64,000 bases of DNA from Pseudomonas guineae (GTDB lineage: Bacteria > Pseudomonadota > Gammaproteobacteria > Pseudomonadales > Pseudomonadaceae). A program made the translations under genes and the position numbers. Under the pieces are notes generated by a model. It did not search any database. It had not been told where the DNA came from and was given only the letters and a program-made list of their open reading frames with translations. Shown here in pieces: positions 34,996-44,793 of this stretch. How positions within the stretch are numbered: position 1 is the stretch's first letter; each line of letters starts with the position of its first letter. The stretch covers positions 434,001-498,000 of the forward strand of contig NZ_FOQL01000001.1 of assembly GCF_900113745.1 (NCBI RefSeq), in the 5' to 3' direction.

Positions 34996-35364
34996 ATGAA
35001 AAAGCAACTACTTACCGCCGTGATCCTGAGCAGCCTATCCATCAGTGCCTTTGCCCTGCCACAAAGCAGCCCGCAACCTTTGCTGGGTGAAATGCAGGAC
35101 AGCAGCGTAAAAGTCCTGATGGGGCTTGGTCGCAACCTGCAGACAGAGGGCGGCGCTGATCGCGTACATGAACACCAGATGGATCGCCTGCAGGTCGCTG
35201 AAGGCGGTGCCGAGCGGACTCGTGAACGCCAGCTAGACCGCATGGATGTGGCCGAGGGCGGCGCTGACCGCGTACATGAACGCCAGATGGATCGCCTACA
35301 GGTCGCTGAAGGCGGTGCCGAGCGCCTGAGCGAGCGTCAGCACCTGTTGCTACGCACCAGCTAA
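34996..35364 (+). CDS. Small exported tandem-repeat protein
   Basis: A 122-residue protein with a signal peptide (MKKQLLTAVILSSLSISAFA, cut near residue 20). Residues 49-120 are four 18-residue repeats with consensus VAEGGADRVHERQMDRLQ, alternating ADR-V-H-E and AER-T/L-R/S-E forms so that units 1 and 3 and units 2 and 4 are most alike. The repeats are highly charged and likely helical or disordered. GAGG precedes the ATG at 13 bases. It is a single gene ending in a shared terminator with yceH. No function is known to me; an envelope role is suggested by export only. Confidence 0.8.
   Translation: MKKQLLTAVILSSLSISAFALPQSSPQPLLGEMQDSSVKVLMGLGRNLQTEGGADRVHEHQMDRLQVAEGGAERTRERQLDRMDVAEGGADRVHERQMDRLQVAEGGAERLSERQHLLLRTS
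35140..35355 (+). repeat. Four 54-base coding repeats (two 108-base super-units)
   Basis: The repeat region of the exported protein is made of 54-base units; units 1+2 and 3+4 form two 108-base copies that remain nearly identical at DNA level, for instance GCGTACATGAA and CAGATGGATCGCCT recur 108 bases apart. This is the structure left by a recent duplication of a two-unit block and is a likely site of copy-number change. Confidence 0.85.
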
Positions 35365-35381
35365 GTCAGCCTGCTTGACCT

Positions 35382-35410
35382 GCATAAAGCACCCACAAGG
35401 TGCTTTATGC
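35382..35410. terminator. Shared terminator of the repeat-protein gene and yceH
   Basis: GCATAAAGCACC and GGTGCTTTATGC form a 12-pair stem with a 5-base loop. The yceH stop codon (35405-35407) lies within the right arm. Convergent genes meet here. Confidence 0.75.
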
Positions 35411-36067
35411 GTTGAGCGCCGACTCCAAATGCGCCAACCGCTCCTCCAACACCACTACCCGCGCTTCCAGCGCCTCTAAGCGAGCGTCCTGCTGGCCACC
35501 CGCTGTCACACGCGGCGGCTCACTGGCTTTAGCCTCGAGGGCAACCTGCAAATCAGCAGGGTAGCCCAGCACGTGCATGTAGCGGTCCTCGCGCTGCCCC
35601 GACTGACGCGGCAGCAGACACGCCAGTTCGCGGCTGATCAGGCGCTCAAGGTGGTGCTGCACCTGCTCAGCATCATCAAAGTCATGCATGCGACTGCTAC
35701 GCGTTAGCAACTCGTTAAGGGTCTGCGGGCCGCGCAGCAACAACAGGCCGAGCAGCACCACTTGAGCGGCGACCAACTCCAGCGCCTTGTCAGCACGATG
35801 CTCCCAACGATCTGCGCGACTACCCATAACCAGACGCGCCATCTCACGCCCCTCCAGGCTGCGTAAAGCCTGCCCGACCTGCCCGACCGTTAGATTAAGC
35901 ACCGGCTCACGGCTGGTTTTTTGATTACAAGCCAGCACCAGCGCATTCAACGTCAGGGGATAGGCTTCCGGTGTGGTCAATTGTTTTTCAACCAAGCAGC
36001 CCAGCACCCGCGCCTCGACCACCGTCAGACTGACAATCACCACTTCACTCGCACTTTCGTTGGACAT
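35405..36067 (-). CDS. yceH: YceH family (DUF480) winged-helix protein
   Basis: A 220-residue protein with two winged-helix domains. The signature start [31 protein letters not shown] is diagnostic; [16 protein letters not shown] and [18 protein letters not shown] mark the two domains. The last 25 residues ([22 protein letters not shown]) form a short coiled coil. Function in the cell is not established. It is transcribed alone, divergent from sstT. Confidence 0.93.
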   Translation of the reverse strand: MSNESASEVVIVSLTVVEARVLGCLVEKQLTTPEAYPLTLNALVLACNQKTSREPVLNLTVGQVGQALRSLEGREMARLVMGSRADRWEHRADKALELVAAQVVLLGLLLLRGPQTLNELLTRSSRMHDFDDAEQVQHHLERLISRELACLLPRQSGQREDRYMHVLGYPADLQVALEAKASEPPRVTAGGQQDARLEALEARVVVLEERLAHLESALNA

Positions 36068-36337
36068 AACAACCTCGCCGTCTCGGGAAACTCTAGCCTA
36101 GCCGGCCTGGCTACAGGTTGATAGACAGCAGCCCACCGCCAGGTGCGACAGTAACACCGCAGGTAAATCGCAGCAGCTGTGCTAAAGTCGCGCGCTATTT
36201 TTCAGCGCGGTCTTGTTTTATCCCCGCGAAAAGCCTCGTAACGCGCACTGCAGCCATGCATCCAGCCGCTCGGCCTTCTAGGCCCCGCGGGCAAAAAAAG
36301 AGATCGCAGGCACGCCCGCCCATTAGAGATGCCTGTC

Positions 36338-37558
36338 ATGACCCCAGCTCAACACCCGCTTTTACACCTGCTCAACCGCACCAGCCTGGTGCTGCAAATC
36401 GCCATCGGTTTGGTTGCCGGTATCGCCCTTGCGCTGTTCCTGCCTGAAGCGGCTGCACGCGTCAGCCTCCTCGGCACCGTCTTCGTCTCGGCACTGAAGG
36501 CCGTGGCCCCCGTACTGGTGTTCGTGCTGGTAGCGGCGTCGATTGCAAACCATCAACACGGCCAGCAAACCCATATCAAGCCCATTCTGATGCTGTACCT
36601 GATCGGCACCTTCAGCGCCGCGCTGATTGCGGTAGCCGCCAGCTATGCCTTCCCATCGAGCCTGACGTTAGTGAGCAACAGTGCCGAGCTGTCGCCGCCA
36701 GGCGGGATCAGTGAAGTGCTGAAAACCCTGCTGTTGAATGTGGTGGACAACCCCATCAACGCCCTGCTCAAAGGCAACTTTATCGGCATTCTGGCCTGGG
36801 CCATCGCCCTGGGTTTTGCCTTCCGCCATGCAAGCCCAAGCAGCAAAGAGATGCTCGCCGACCTTTCTAATGGCGTGACCAGCATCGTTAAATTAGTGAT
36901 TCGCTTGGCACCATTGGGGGTTTTCGGCCTGGTTGCGGCAACATTGGCTGAATCGGGCATGTCCGCCCTGCTGGATTACCTGCATCTGCTGTTGATACTG
37001 GTCGGCTGCATGCTGTTTGTAGCGCTGGTCAGCAACCCGGCGATTGTCTACTTCAAAACTCGCCGTAACCCCTACCCACTGGTACTAACCTGCCTGCGTG
37101 AAAGCGGTCTAACGGCCTTCTTTACCCGCAGTTCGGCCGCCAACATCCCGGTTAATCTGCAGCTCTGCGAACGCCTGGGCCTGCACAAAGAAACCTATTC
37201 GGTGTCGATCCCGTTGGGCGCAACCATCAACATGGCCGGTGCGGCGATCACCATTACCGTGCTGACACTGGCAGCCGTGCATACCTTGGGCATTGCGGTC
37301 GATCTGCCGACCGCCTTGCTGTTGAGCCTGCTCGCCTCAATCAGCGCCTGCGGCGCTTCGGGTGTTGCCGGCGGCTCACTGCTGCTGATCCCACTGGCGT
37401 GCAGCCTGTTCGGCATCCCCAATGACGTGGCCATGCAAGTAGTGGCGGTCGGCTTTATCATCGGTATCGTGCAGGACTCTGCGGAAACGGCACTGAACTC
37501 CTCCACTGACGTACTGTTTACCGCCGCCGCCTGCCTGGCCGACAAGCCGCGCAGCTAA
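36338..37558 (+). CDS. sstT: Serine/threonine:sodium symporter SstT
   Basis: A 406-residue DAACS-family carrier. Visible signatures are [18 protein letters not shown], the hairpin-loop region [13 protein letters not shown] and the sodium/substrate motif [19 protein letters not shown], ending [18 protein letters not shown]. It imports serine and threonine with sodium. ATG 36338 was chosen over 36329 because GAG lies nine bases upstream of the second ATG. In the leader, CAGGCA can pair with TGCCTG next to the start codon. No other feature was seen in the 270-base upstream region beyond a 6-base GC stem. Confidence 0.94.
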   Translation: MTPAQHPLLHLLNRTSLVLQIAIGLVAGIALALFLPEAAARVSLLGTVFVSALKAVAPVLVFVLVAASIANHQHGQQTHIKPILMLYLIGTFSAALIAVAASYAFPSSLTLVSNSAELSPPGGISEVLKTLLLNVVDNPINALLKGNFIGILAWAIALGFAFRHASPSSKEMLADLSNGVTSIVKLVIRLAPLGVFGLVAATLAESGMSALLDYLHLLLILVGCMLFVALVSNPAIVYFKTRRNPYPLVLTCLRESGLTAFFTRSSAANIPVNLQLCERLGLHKETYSVSIPLGATINMAGAAITITVLTLAAVHTLGIAVDLPTALLLSLLASISACGASGVAGGSLLLIPLACSLFGIPNDVAMQVVAVGFIIGIVQDSAETALNSSTDVLFTAAACLADKPRS

Positions 37559-37583
37559 GCACACCAAACACCGCGTCAACAGG

Positions 37584-37613
37584 AAAGGCTTACCCAGCGG
37601 CTAAGCCTTTTTT
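37584..37613 (+). terminator. Intrinsic terminator of sstT
   Basis: AAAGGCTTA and TAAGCCTTT pair around a 9-base loop, followed by three further T, 26 bases after the stop. Confidence 0.85.
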
Positions 37614-37769
37614 ATGGCTGTGTCCTCCCTTGATAGCCGTCGCGGCGCAAGATCAAGAAGCACTTCAAGCGGTTTTTTCTTGGCCAGTCGATAAACGACG
37701 CACCTGCAGCGTTTGAATAGGCAAACGATTGCGGTAGGCTTTGCCGCTTAATTATTAGGAGTAACTCCC

Positions 37770-38051
37770 ATGGCCCGCGCTACTGCCCGTCACATCCTGG
37801 TTGCCAGCGAAGACAAGTGCAACGAACTGAAAACCGCTATCGAAGGCGGTGCTGACTTCGCCCAAGTCGCCAAAGACAACTCCAGCTGCCCATCCAGCCG
37901 CAGCGGCGGTGATCTCGGCTCGTTCGGCCCAGGCCAGATGGTCAAGGAATTCGACACCGTGGTGTTCAGCGCACCGATCAACGTGGTGCAAGGCCCGGTG
38001 AAGACTCAGTTCGGTTATCACCTGCTGGAAGTGACCAGCCGCCAGGACTGA
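37770..38051 (+). CDS. ppiC: Parvulin-type peptidyl-prolyl isomerase PpiC
   Basis: A 93-residue single-domain parvulin without a signal peptide, so cytoplasmic. ARHILVASEDKCNELK, CPSSRSGGDLGSFGPGQM and TQFGYHLLEV are the family core. It catalyses cis-trans isomerisation of peptidyl-proline bonds. AGGAG is nine bases before the ATG. A strong hairpin follows the stop. It is a single gene. Confidence 0.95.
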   Translation: MARATARHILVASEDKCNELKTAIEGGADFAQVAKDNSSCPSSRSGGDLGSFGPGQMVKEFDTVVFSAPINVVQGPVKTQFGYHLLEVTSRQD

Positions 38052-38059
38052 TCCTACCT

Positions 38060-38088
38060 GCTTGCTGGGCCGCCCTGGCCCAGCAAGC
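38060..38088 (+). terminator. Terminator of ppiC
   Basis: GCTTGCTGGGCC and GGCCCAGCAAGC form a perfect 12-pair stem with a 5-base loop, followed by CCGCTCTTTT. Confidence 0.75.
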
Positions 38089-38203
38089 CCGCTCTTTTCG
38101 CGCAGCGCCCGCCAGGCGCAATACCGCTGATCAACAGTCACAAACAGCGGCGAATAGCCGGGTATACTCGCCGACCTTTTACCTCGCACCCGCGGACATC
38201 GCC

Positions 38204-38449
38204 ATGACCCATTCCCCTGCAGCTGAACCCACACTCGCCGTTCAGACTGCCGACAGCGCTGCGCCGTCCAATGACGTAGCGGTTACACCTGCAAAAGCTC
38301 CGGGCTTTGCTTCACTGTTTGGTGCTGCCAAGGCTGCCTGCGGCAAACAGGATGACCAACCCTGGCATCAAAAGGGCAATAAATCCGCCCACGAAAAGAA
38401 GATTGGTGCAGCCCCAAACGGCACTCGCCGCTCCATGGGCAAGCGTTAA
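38204..38449 (+). CDS. Small basic conserved protein
   Basis: An 81-residue protein. The first half is Ala/Pro-rich; the second half is basic with PWHQKGNKSAHEKKIGAAP and ends RRSMGKR. I recall similar short proteins with a PW..GNK.xHEK..GTRRSMGKR tail in Pseudomonas genomes, which supports a real gene. No membrane segment or signal. It could bind RNA or ribosomes by its charge, but this is only a guess. It converges on the EamA transporter gene with 15 bases between. Confidence 0.7.
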   Translation: MTHSPAAEPTLAVQTADSAAPSNDVAVTPAKAPGFASLFGAAKAACGKQDDQPWHQKGNKSAHEKKIGAAPNGTRRSMGKR

Positions 38450-38464
38450 TAACGGCTCAGTACC

Positions 38465-39349
38465 TCACGTCAGTCGCGTACGCAGGCGCGCTTGCAGCCA
38501 AGGGCCGAATACATTCAGCAGTAAACCGAGCATTACCAGCAGCGCCCCCACAAGCTGCAGGGTGCTCAGCCGCTCATCGAGCAACAGCGCCGATGAGCTA
38601 ATCCCCACCACCGGCACCAGCAGTGAAAACGGCGCTACCTGGCTGGCCGGATAGCGCGATAGCAAGTGACTCCACAGGCCATAACCGAGAATGGTTGCGC
38701 CAAATGCCAGGTAAGCCAGCACCAGCAGCGTGTCCAGGTTAATCGCACGCAGCGCGGTCTCAATCTGCTCAGGCCCCTCCAGCAGCCAAGACAGCGCAAA
38801 GAACGGCAGCGGCGGCACCAAGCTACCCCACACCACCAGGCCAATCAGATTGACCTTGCCCAGCTTGCGCGTGACGATATTGCCCAGCGCCCACATGGCG
38901 GCCGCGCACAAGGTCAGGAGAAAACCGGCCAGGGTCATCAGCCCATTGCCCTGCAGGCCGATCAGCAGCAAACCGCAAGCGGCCACCAGCAGCCCGAACA
39001 GGTTGGCTAAGCGAAAGCGCTCACCCAGCAACAGCACCGCAAACAGCAGGGTAAAGAAAGCCTGCGACTGCAGCACCAGCGACGCCAAGCCGGCCGGCAT
39101 GCCAACGGACATGGCAGAAAATAGAAAAGCAAACTGCCCCAACGAGATGGTCACGCCATACGCCAGCAACCAGCGCAGCGGAATTTGTGGACGCTTGATA
39201 AACAGCACTGCAGGGAAGGCCGCCAGCAGAAAACGCAGCGCACCCAACAACATCGGCGGCATCTCATCCAGGCCGATTTTGATCACCACGAAATTCATGC
39301 CCCAAACGACGATTACTACCAGGGCCAACAATAGATCCTTGGGTAACAT
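38465..39349 (-). CDS. EamA/DMT-family exporter
   Basis: A 294-residue ten-helix transporter with two EamA repeats. The first repeat starts LLLALVVIVVWGMNFVVIKIG, with PPMLLGALRFLLAAFPAVLF; the second has WALGNIVTRKLGKVNLIGLVVWG and ends with the family's FSLLVPVVGISSSALLLDERL. It resembles the E. coli EamA exporter for cysteine and O-acetylserine; substrate here is inferred. No operon partner. Confidence 0.88.
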   Translation of the reverse strand: MLPKDLLLALVVIVVWGMNFVVIKIGLDEMPPMLLGALRFLLAAFPAVLFIKRPQIPLRWLLAYGVTISLGQFAFLFSAMSVGMPAGLASLVLQSQAFFTLLFAVLLLGERFRLANLFGLLVAACGLLLIGLQGNGLMTLAGFLLTLCAAAMWALGNIVTRKLGKVNLIGLVVWGSLVPPLPFFALSWLLEGPEQIETALRAINLDTLLVLAYLAFGATILGYGLWSHLLSRYPASQVAPFSLLVPVVGISSSALLLDERLSTLQLVGALLVMLGLLLNVFGPWLQARLRTRLT

Positions 39350-39493
39350 AACGCGCGCCTTTACCAGTCAAGGCATCATTAGACCAGCCGCACGGCCGCC
39401 TGCCTAACTACAGCTGAAAGGCAATCGAGGGGCACAGTGACAGATCGAGACGCCGTGATGGTCAACACGGCGATGCGCCTAAGCGGGCAAGAC

Positions 39494-39535
39494 CGCAGTT
39501 GCGCGTACTGCCAGCGTGGACAATGCGCAACTGCG
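39494..39535 (-). terminator. Hairpin downstream of the UspA gene
   Basis: CGCAGTTGCGC and GCGCAACTGCG pair perfectly over 11 positions with a 20-base loop. It begins nine bases after the UspA stop. No U-run. Confidence 0.5.
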
Positions 39536-39543
39536 TCTAAGCG

Positions 39544-39975
39544 TTACTTCACCAGCAACACTGGCACCTGCACCTCATGAATCACCCGAGTGGCCACCGA
39601 CCCCAGTAACAAGCCAGTGAAGGTGCCCAAGCCGCGAGTGCCCATGACCACGGTATCGCACTGCAATTGCTTGGTCGCAGCGCTAACCTGCCCGGCGATA
39701 TTGCCGAGTGCCACGTGCTTCGTGCCGATAATCCCGCCGGCCTTGAGCTGCTCAAGCGGCCATTCGAGCGAATCGCTGGCTTTATCCAGCTGCGACTGAC
39801 GGATGTTGGTGATCATCTCGTCGTTGACGTACTCACCATAAAGCATCGCCTCGTGCTGCACGTTGATCAGGTGCACCTCAAGGGTTGCATTGTGCGTGTG
39901 CGCGAAGTCGATGACGTACTGCAGGGCGCGCTTCGAGCTGTCGGAACCATCAAATGCAATCAGTACATTACGCAT
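39544..39975 (-). CDS. Universal stress protein, UspA family
   Basis: A 143-residue single-domain Usp. The nucleotide-binding motif is GTRGLGTFTGLLLGSVATRV, the G-2x-G-9x-G-S/T type seen in ATP-binding members. The start MRNVLIAFDGSDSSKRALQY is typical. Such proteins accumulate under stress or anaerobiosis; partners are unknown. GAGG precedes the ATG. It is monocistronic. Confidence 0.93.
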   Translation of the reverse strand: MRNVLIAFDGSDSSKRALQYVIDFAHTHNATLEVHLINVQHEAMLYGEYVNDEMITNIRQSQLDKASDSLEWPLEQLKAGGIIGTKHVALGNIAGQVSAATKQLQCDTVVMGTRGLGTFTGLLLGSVATRVIHEVQVPVLLVK

Positions 39976-40205
39976 GCCGAGCCTCCTCTATCGAGATCCT
40001 TAAAGCTTAGTTCAGCCTGCAGATCCTGGGGTTTTACCCATGACAGCCCATCGCTCGGCAAGGTGCATCAGCCCAGGCCGCGGCACGCCATTACGAACAG
40101 AGCCCCGCCCTGCAGACAAGCGGCCTCACGCCATTGCACCGCACATACCCGGCATGGGGCATGGCATCATGCCGCTCAGCGTCGCCATTTTTGCCAGGAG
40201 TAGCC

Positions 40206-41516
40206 GTGGATAAGCACAGCGTTAGCGCAGACATCTACGCCAAGCTGACCAACGAAGAGGATGCGCGGGTCTGCAGCGAAATCGACGAGCAGGCCTGTCG
40301 CGACGTACCAGGCAACTTTTTGCTGATGATCCTCAGCCACTTCTTCAGCAAGCTCGGCGACGCCCTGGCCAACCCGAAGGTGGTGCTGCCCTGGGTGATG
40401 GAAACCCTGCAGGCGCCGCTCTACCTGATCGGCTTTCTGGTGCCGATCCGCGAGTCCGGCTCGCTTATTCCGCAACTGTTTATTGCCAGCTACATCCGCG
40501 GAGTGGCGGTGCGTAAATGGGTCTGGATCCTCGGCAGCCTGGTGCAAGCTGTCGCGATCAGCGCCATCGGTTTGGTGGCGTGGACGCTCGACGGCGTAGC
40601 GGCCGGCTGGGCGATTATTGCTCTATTGGTGGTGTTCAGCCTGGCCCGCGGCCTGAGTTCGGTGGCCTCGAAAGATGTACTTGGCAAGACCATCCCCAAG
40701 ACCCGCCGCGGCCAGGTCAACGGCTGGTCGGCCAGCGCTGCCGGGCTTGTCACTGTCGCCTTGGCCCTGCTGCTATTACTCAGCGGCGCCGCTCAGTTAC
40801 CCTCTCGAACCTATGGCCTGTTGCTAATCGGTGCCGGCCTACTGTGGCTCATCGCAGCGGCGATTTACGCGCGCATCAGCGAGTTGCCAGGGGAAACAGA
40901 GGGCGGCGGCAATGCTGTGGTCGAGGCCCTGAAGCGCCTCGGCATTCTCCGAAGCGACCGCCCCTTCCGGCGCTTCGTCATCACCCGAGCGCTCCTGCTG
41001 TGTTCAGCCCTAAGCGCACCGTACTACGTGGTGCTGGCTCAACAAAAACTCGGCTCAGCCGTTGGCACACTCGGCCTGTTCATGCTTGCCAGCGGCGCCG
41101 CAAGCTTACTGTCTGCACCGCTGTGGGGACGCTTCGCCGACCTTTCTAGTCGCCGGGTGATGATACTCGCGGCCGCGCTAAGTGCCGGTCTCGGTCTGCT
41201 GGTGTATTTTCTCGACAGCCTGCAGCCGACCTGGCTGGCTATCGGCTGGATGCTGCCGGCACTGTACTTCTGCCTGAGCATTGCCCACCAAGGTGTGCGC
41301 ATCGGCCGCAAGACTTACGTGGTCGACTTGGCGCAGGGCAATCGCCGCACCGACTATGTCGCGGTCAGCAACACCCTGATCGGACTGATTCTGCTGTTGC
41401 TCGGTTTCGCCGGAGCCCTCGGCACAGTCATGGCGGTCAGTCAGATAATCTTAGCGCTGTCACTGCTCGGCGCACTCGGCGCAGTGATGGCCGCCGCACT
41501 GCCGGAAGCGGAGTAG
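40206..41516 (+). CDS. MFS transporter
   Basis: A 436-residue membrane protein of about 12 helices. The first 70 residues are hydrophilic and acidic before the first helix region (MILSHFFSKLGDALANPKVVLPWVM), followed by FLVPIRESGSLIPQLFIAS and a loop with TRRGQVNGWS. The GTG at 40206 has AGGAG five bases upstream; the ATG at 40134 opens a stretch with no homology features. Substrate unknown. Its stop is 99 bases before the dehydrogenase gene, so cotranscription is possible. Confidence 0.85.
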   Translation: MDKHSVSADIYAKLTNEEDARVCSEIDEQACRDVPGNFLLMILSHFFSKLGDALANPKVVLPWVMETLQAPLYLIGFLVPIRESGSLIPQLFIASYIRGVAVRKWVWILGSLVQAVAISAIGLVAWTLDGVAAGWAIIALLVVFSLARGLSSVASKDVLGKTIPKTRRGQVNGWSASAAGLVTVALALLLLLSGAAQLPSRTYGLLLIGAGLLWLIAAAIYARISELPGETEGGGNAVVEALKRLGILRSDRPFRRFVITRALLLCSALSAPYYVVLAQQKLGSAVGTLGLFMLASGAASLLSAPLWGRFADLSSRRVMILAAALSAGLGLLVYFLDSLQPTWLAIGWMLPALYFCLSIAHQGVRIGRKTYVVDLAQGNRRTDYVAVSNTLIGLILLLLGFAGALGTVMAVSQIILALSLLGALGAVMAAALPEAE

Positions 41517-41615
41517 CGCACGCTGGCTGCGCCATAACCGATTGAATCAACCGCGCGCAGACAGGTCACTAACATCACCCTAGTGAGAACACGCAACCAC
41601 CCGAGGAGGTTCGCC

Positions 41616-42917
41616 ATGAGCACACGACCTGAGACCGAGGCAGACGCCCCGACCTTTATCGAGAGTATCTTCGAACGCTTGGACGTGGCCGAGGATGTGC
41701 GCCAACGCCTCGCACGCGCCAAGTTCACCGCCCAGGTCAGCATCCCGGTGCGTATGGACGACGGTAGCCTGAAGGTATTTCAGGGCTGGCGCGTGCAGTA
41801 CGACGATACCCGCGGCCCAACCAAGGGGGGGGTGCGCTTCCACCCTCAAGTCTCTGCGGAGGAAGTCACCAACCTGAGCTTCTGGATGACCATCAAGTGC
41901 GCGGTAGTCGACCTACCCTTCGGCGGTGCCAAAGGCGGTATCTGCGTCGATCCCAAGTGCCTCTCAAGGTTGGAGCTGGAGCGCCTGTCGCGGGGTTATA
42001 TCCGCGCCATCCATGACTTGATCGGGCCGAACCGTGATATTCCGGCACCCGACGTCAACACCAACGCCACTGTGATGGGCTGGATGGCGGACGAGTTTGC
42101 GCAGATCGAGCGGCGCCTGGTGCCGGCGATGATTACCGGTAAACCCCTGGGTCTCGGTGGCTCAGCAGGCCGCGTAGCCGCCACCGGGCGCGGCGCGCTG
42201 CAAGTGCTGCAGCTGTGGGCCAAGCGCGAAAATAAGGCCCCAGAAAAGCTGCGCATCGCCGTGCAGGGTTTCGGTAACGCGGGTTACCACTTCGCTCGCC
42301 TAGCCCATGCAGCGGGTTATCGCATCGTTGCCATCTCCGACTCCAAGGGCGCGATCTATGACGAGGAAGGTCTTGATCCGCAGCCGATCTGGGAACACAA
42401 AAACCAAACCCGCGAACTCAAGGACATGGTCTATTGCGATGAGTCGGTGTGTGCACAAAGCAAGGCCGAAAACCTGAGCCAACAGCAACTGCTTGAGCTG
42501 GATGTCGATGTACTGGTGCTAGCCGCCTTGGAAGATGCCATTGACGAAGACAATGCCGAGCGGATCAAGGCCAAGGTCATTCTCGAAATTGCTAACGGGC
42601 CAGTGACCAGCAAAGCCGACCAACTACTGACAGAAGCCGGCGTGCTGATCCTGCCCGACGTGCTGGTGAATGCCGGCGGCGTAATCGTCAGCCACCTCGA
42701 ATGGGTGCAGAACCGCATGGGTGATTACTGGAGCGAAGAAACCGTCGAGCAGCGCTTGGATGAGCGTATCGGCAAGGCCGCCGAAGCCTGTTTTGAGCGC
42801 GCCAAACAAGAACAGGTGAGCATGCGCACCGCCGCCTACCTGCAGGGCGTCGGCCGTATCGCCGCCGCCATGAGCAATCAAGGTACGCGCACTTATTTCA
42901 ATGAACACAGCGATTAA
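41616..42917 (+). CDS. Glu/Leu/Phe/Val dehydrogenase (NAD(P)-glutamate dehydrogenase type)
   Basis: A 433-residue amino-acid dehydrogenase. [21 protein letters not shown] and [14 protein letters not shown] contain the substrate and catalytic lysines; [17 protein letters not shown] and the Rossmann motif [14 protein letters not shown] follow; [17 protein letters not shown] completes it. The reaction is reversible oxidative deamination, most likely of glutamate. GGAGG is six bases before the ATG at 41616. A bulged hairpin lies after the stop. Confidence 0.93.
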   Translation: MSTRPETEADAPTFIESIFERLDVAEDVRQRLARAKFTAQVSIPVRMDDGSLKVFQGWRVQYDDTRGPTKGGVRFHPQVSAEEVTNLSFWMTIKCAVVDLPFGGAKGGICVDPKCLSRLELERLSRGYIRAIHDLIGPNRDIPAPDVNTNATVMGWMADEFAQIERRLVPAMITGKPLGLGGSAGRVAATGRGALQVLQLWAKRENKAPEKLRIAVQGFGNAGYHFARLAHAAGYRIVAISDSKGAIYDEEGLDPQPIWEHKNQTRELKDMVYCDESVCAQSKAENLSQQQLLELDVDVLVLAALEDAIDEDNAERIKAKVILEIANGPVTSKADQLLTEAGVLILPDVLVNAGGVIVSHLEWVQNRMGDYWSEETVEQRLDERIGKAAEACFERAKQEQVSMRTAAYLQGVGRIAAAMSNQGTRTYFNEHSD

Positions 42918-42934
42918 CGCACCCTCACAACCTG

Positions 42935-42977
42935 GGCACCCACCCTCAATGCCTCCCTACTGCATTGAGGGGGTGCC
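42935..42977 (+). terminator. Bulged hairpin after the dehydrogenase gene
   Basis: GGCACC-ca-CCCTCAATGC pairs with GCATTGAGGG-GGTGCC: 16 pairs with a two-base bulge and a 9-base loop. Confidence 0.65.
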
Positions 42978-43105
42978 AGCGCCCCGCAGACCGACTAAAA
43001 TCCGCAGCTGACCTGAGTCGGCCTGCCGGCGGGCGGCCAAACAATTCGTCTGGCCGCCTGCGCAGACACACGACTCATCCGACCGCACAGACCGAGAGAG
43101 CACCC

Positions 43106-43807
43106 ATGGGCGCACAATGGAAAGCCAAACCTAGAGAAGCCGCCGCCAACGCCAGAGGCAAGATCTTCGGCCGGCTGGTCAAGGAAATTATGATCGCCGC
43201 GCGTAACGGCGCCGATCCAGACCTCAACCCCAAGCTGCGTTTGGTGATTCACCAGTCGAAAAAAGCCTCGATGCCCAAGGAAACTCTCGACCGAGCGATC
43301 AAGAAAGGCGCCGGCCTGCTGGGCGACACCGTGACCTTTCACTCGGCCACCTATGAAGGTTTTGCGCCGCATCAGGTGCCGGTGATCATCGAATGCCTGA
43401 CCGACAACATCAACCGCACTGTGGCTGAAGTCCGGGTGCTTTTCCGCAAGGGCCAGATGGGTGCGTCCGGCTCGGTGACTTGGGATTTCGACCACGTCGG
43501 CATGATCGAAGCCTCGCCAGAAGGCGACGCCGATGCCGAGCTGGCCGCGATTGAAGCGGGCGCACAGGACTTCGAACCGGCGGAAGAAGGCGCCACGCTG
43601 TTTATCACCGAACCAACCGACCTCGACGCCGTCTGCCGCGCGCTGCCAGAACAAGGTTTCAGCGTCAACGCAGCGAAGATCGGTTATATCCCGAAAAACC
43701 CAGTGTCCAGCCTAACGGCCGAACAGCTGGAGGAAGTCGAAACCTTCCTTGAAGCCCTCGACGCACACGATGACGTGCAAAACGTCTATGTTGGGCTTTC
43801 CGGCTAA
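43106..43807 (+). CDS. YebC/PmpR family protein (YeeN-like paralogue)
   Basis: A 233-residue protein. The start [20 protein letters not shown] differs from canonical YebC (MAGHSKWANIKH) and resembles the YeeN-like second group. The three YebC domains are visible in [36 protein letters not shown] and the C-terminal [17 protein letters not shown]. Members were annotated as transcription regulators; recent work assigns some a role on ribosomes stalled at proline runs. The ATG at 43106 has GAGAG upstream. Monocistronic. Confidence 0.9.
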   Translation: MGAQWKAKPREAAANARGKIFGRLVKEIMIAARNGADPDLNPKLRLVIHQSKKASMPKETLDRAIKKGAGLLGDTVTFHSATYEGFAPHQVPVIIECLTDNINRTVAEVRVLFRKGQMGASGSVTWDFDHVGMIEASPEGDADAELAAIEAGAQDFEPAEEGATLFITEPTDLDAVCRALPEQGFSVNAAKIGYIPKNPVSSLTAEQLEEVETFLEALDAHDDVQNVYVGLSG

Positions 43808-43998
43808 CGAACGGGTTAGCTCAAGCTCGTCGGGCAGGACGCCTGGCGGGCCAACGAACTGCATCTATTAGTGTGCGCAGTTTGTAAAACCGGCAAATTC
43901 ACCACCCCGGCAGCCGCACAAAGCGAGTAGAATCGCCGGCCGCCGCGCAGCCAGCGCTCGGCGTGTACACAAGGACGTTGTCACACAGGAGTTTTACC

Positions 43999-44619
43999 GT
44001 GCACAAGTTTCTCACTCTGGCTGCGTGCCTATTGCTCGGCGCCTGCGCCAGCAACCCGCAGACTGTCTACCAGCAAGACGTCGTAGCGGGCACCAGCCCA
44101 ATGGCCAAAAGCACCCTAGAAGCCATCCATAACAGCAAAGCTATCCCCCTGCCGCTGGACGCTGGCCTACTGGCCCCGCAGTGGCCGATAAGCGCCGCCG
44201 AACCGCGCATGGACTTCGGCAGCTCGATCTCCAACTACCGGATATTTTCCCTGCAGCTGAAAAAGGGTGAACGCTACACCCTCAACGTGCACTCGCTGTG
44301 CAACAAGCCATGCCTTGGCGTGAGCAAGTTCGCCCTCAAGCCGCGCGCACTGCTGCTGGATGCCTACGGCGCAGTCATTGCCGATAAACCCTCGCATGCC
44401 TCAGCAGTAGTCGGGCAGATCAGCCTGCGCTGGGACGGTGAAGCCACAGAAGATGGTACTTACTACCTGCTCGTGGCCGCCGATAACGATGACCTCGGCC
44501 AGACCATCGTGATCGACGACGTGTGGGTCAACAACTCGCCATTGATGGCGGTCAAGGTGGACATGCACAGCTCGCCGTTCGGCAAGATCAGTGCATTCTC
44601 CAGCCCACGCAAAGACTGA
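43999..44619 (+). CDS. Outer-membrane or inner-membrane lipoprotein, unknown function
   Basis: A 206-residue lipoprotein. The GTG at 43999 has AGGAG seven bases upstream and starts a lipoprotein signal (VHKFLTLAACLLLGACASN) with lipobox LGAC. The mature part has a beta-rich stretch RYTLNVHSLCNKPCLGV with two Cys that may form a disulfide, and a later domain with DGEATEDGTYYLLVAADNDD. No family was recognised. A small stem follows the stop. Confidence 0.82.
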   Translation: MHKFLTLAACLLLGACASNPQTVYQQDVVAGTSPMAKSTLEAIHNSKAIPLPLDAGLLAPQWPISAAEPRMDFGSSISNYRIFSLQLKKGERYTLNVHSLCNKPCLGVSKFALKPRALLLDAYGAVIADKPSHASAVVGQISLRWDGEATEDGTYYLLVAADNDDLGQTIVIDDVWVNNSPLMAVKVDMHSSPFGKISAFSSPRKD

Positions 44620-44629
44620 ATCAGTACCC

Positions 44630-44650
44630 GGCGAGCTGCAATGGCTCGCC
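44630..44650 (+). terminator. Hairpin after the lipoprotein gene
   Basis: GGCGAGC and GCTCGCC around a 7-base loop, eleven bases after the stop. Confidence 0.5.
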
Positions 44651-44793
44651 GCGACCAAGTAAGCACTGACCGACAGCCTCGCTGCTTTAAACCCATCTAT
44701 TGACCCTGAGCAAGATGCTCTGCCCACAGCGCTTTAGCCTATGCCGATGACTTTCCGCGGGTTCGCCCTCAAACTGTTATCGACGAGGTCTCC

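Noticed and set aside
36188..36338. Possible riboswitch ahead of sstT
   Set aside because: Only short GC stems and one 6-base pairing near the start were found; no known riboswitch core was recognised.
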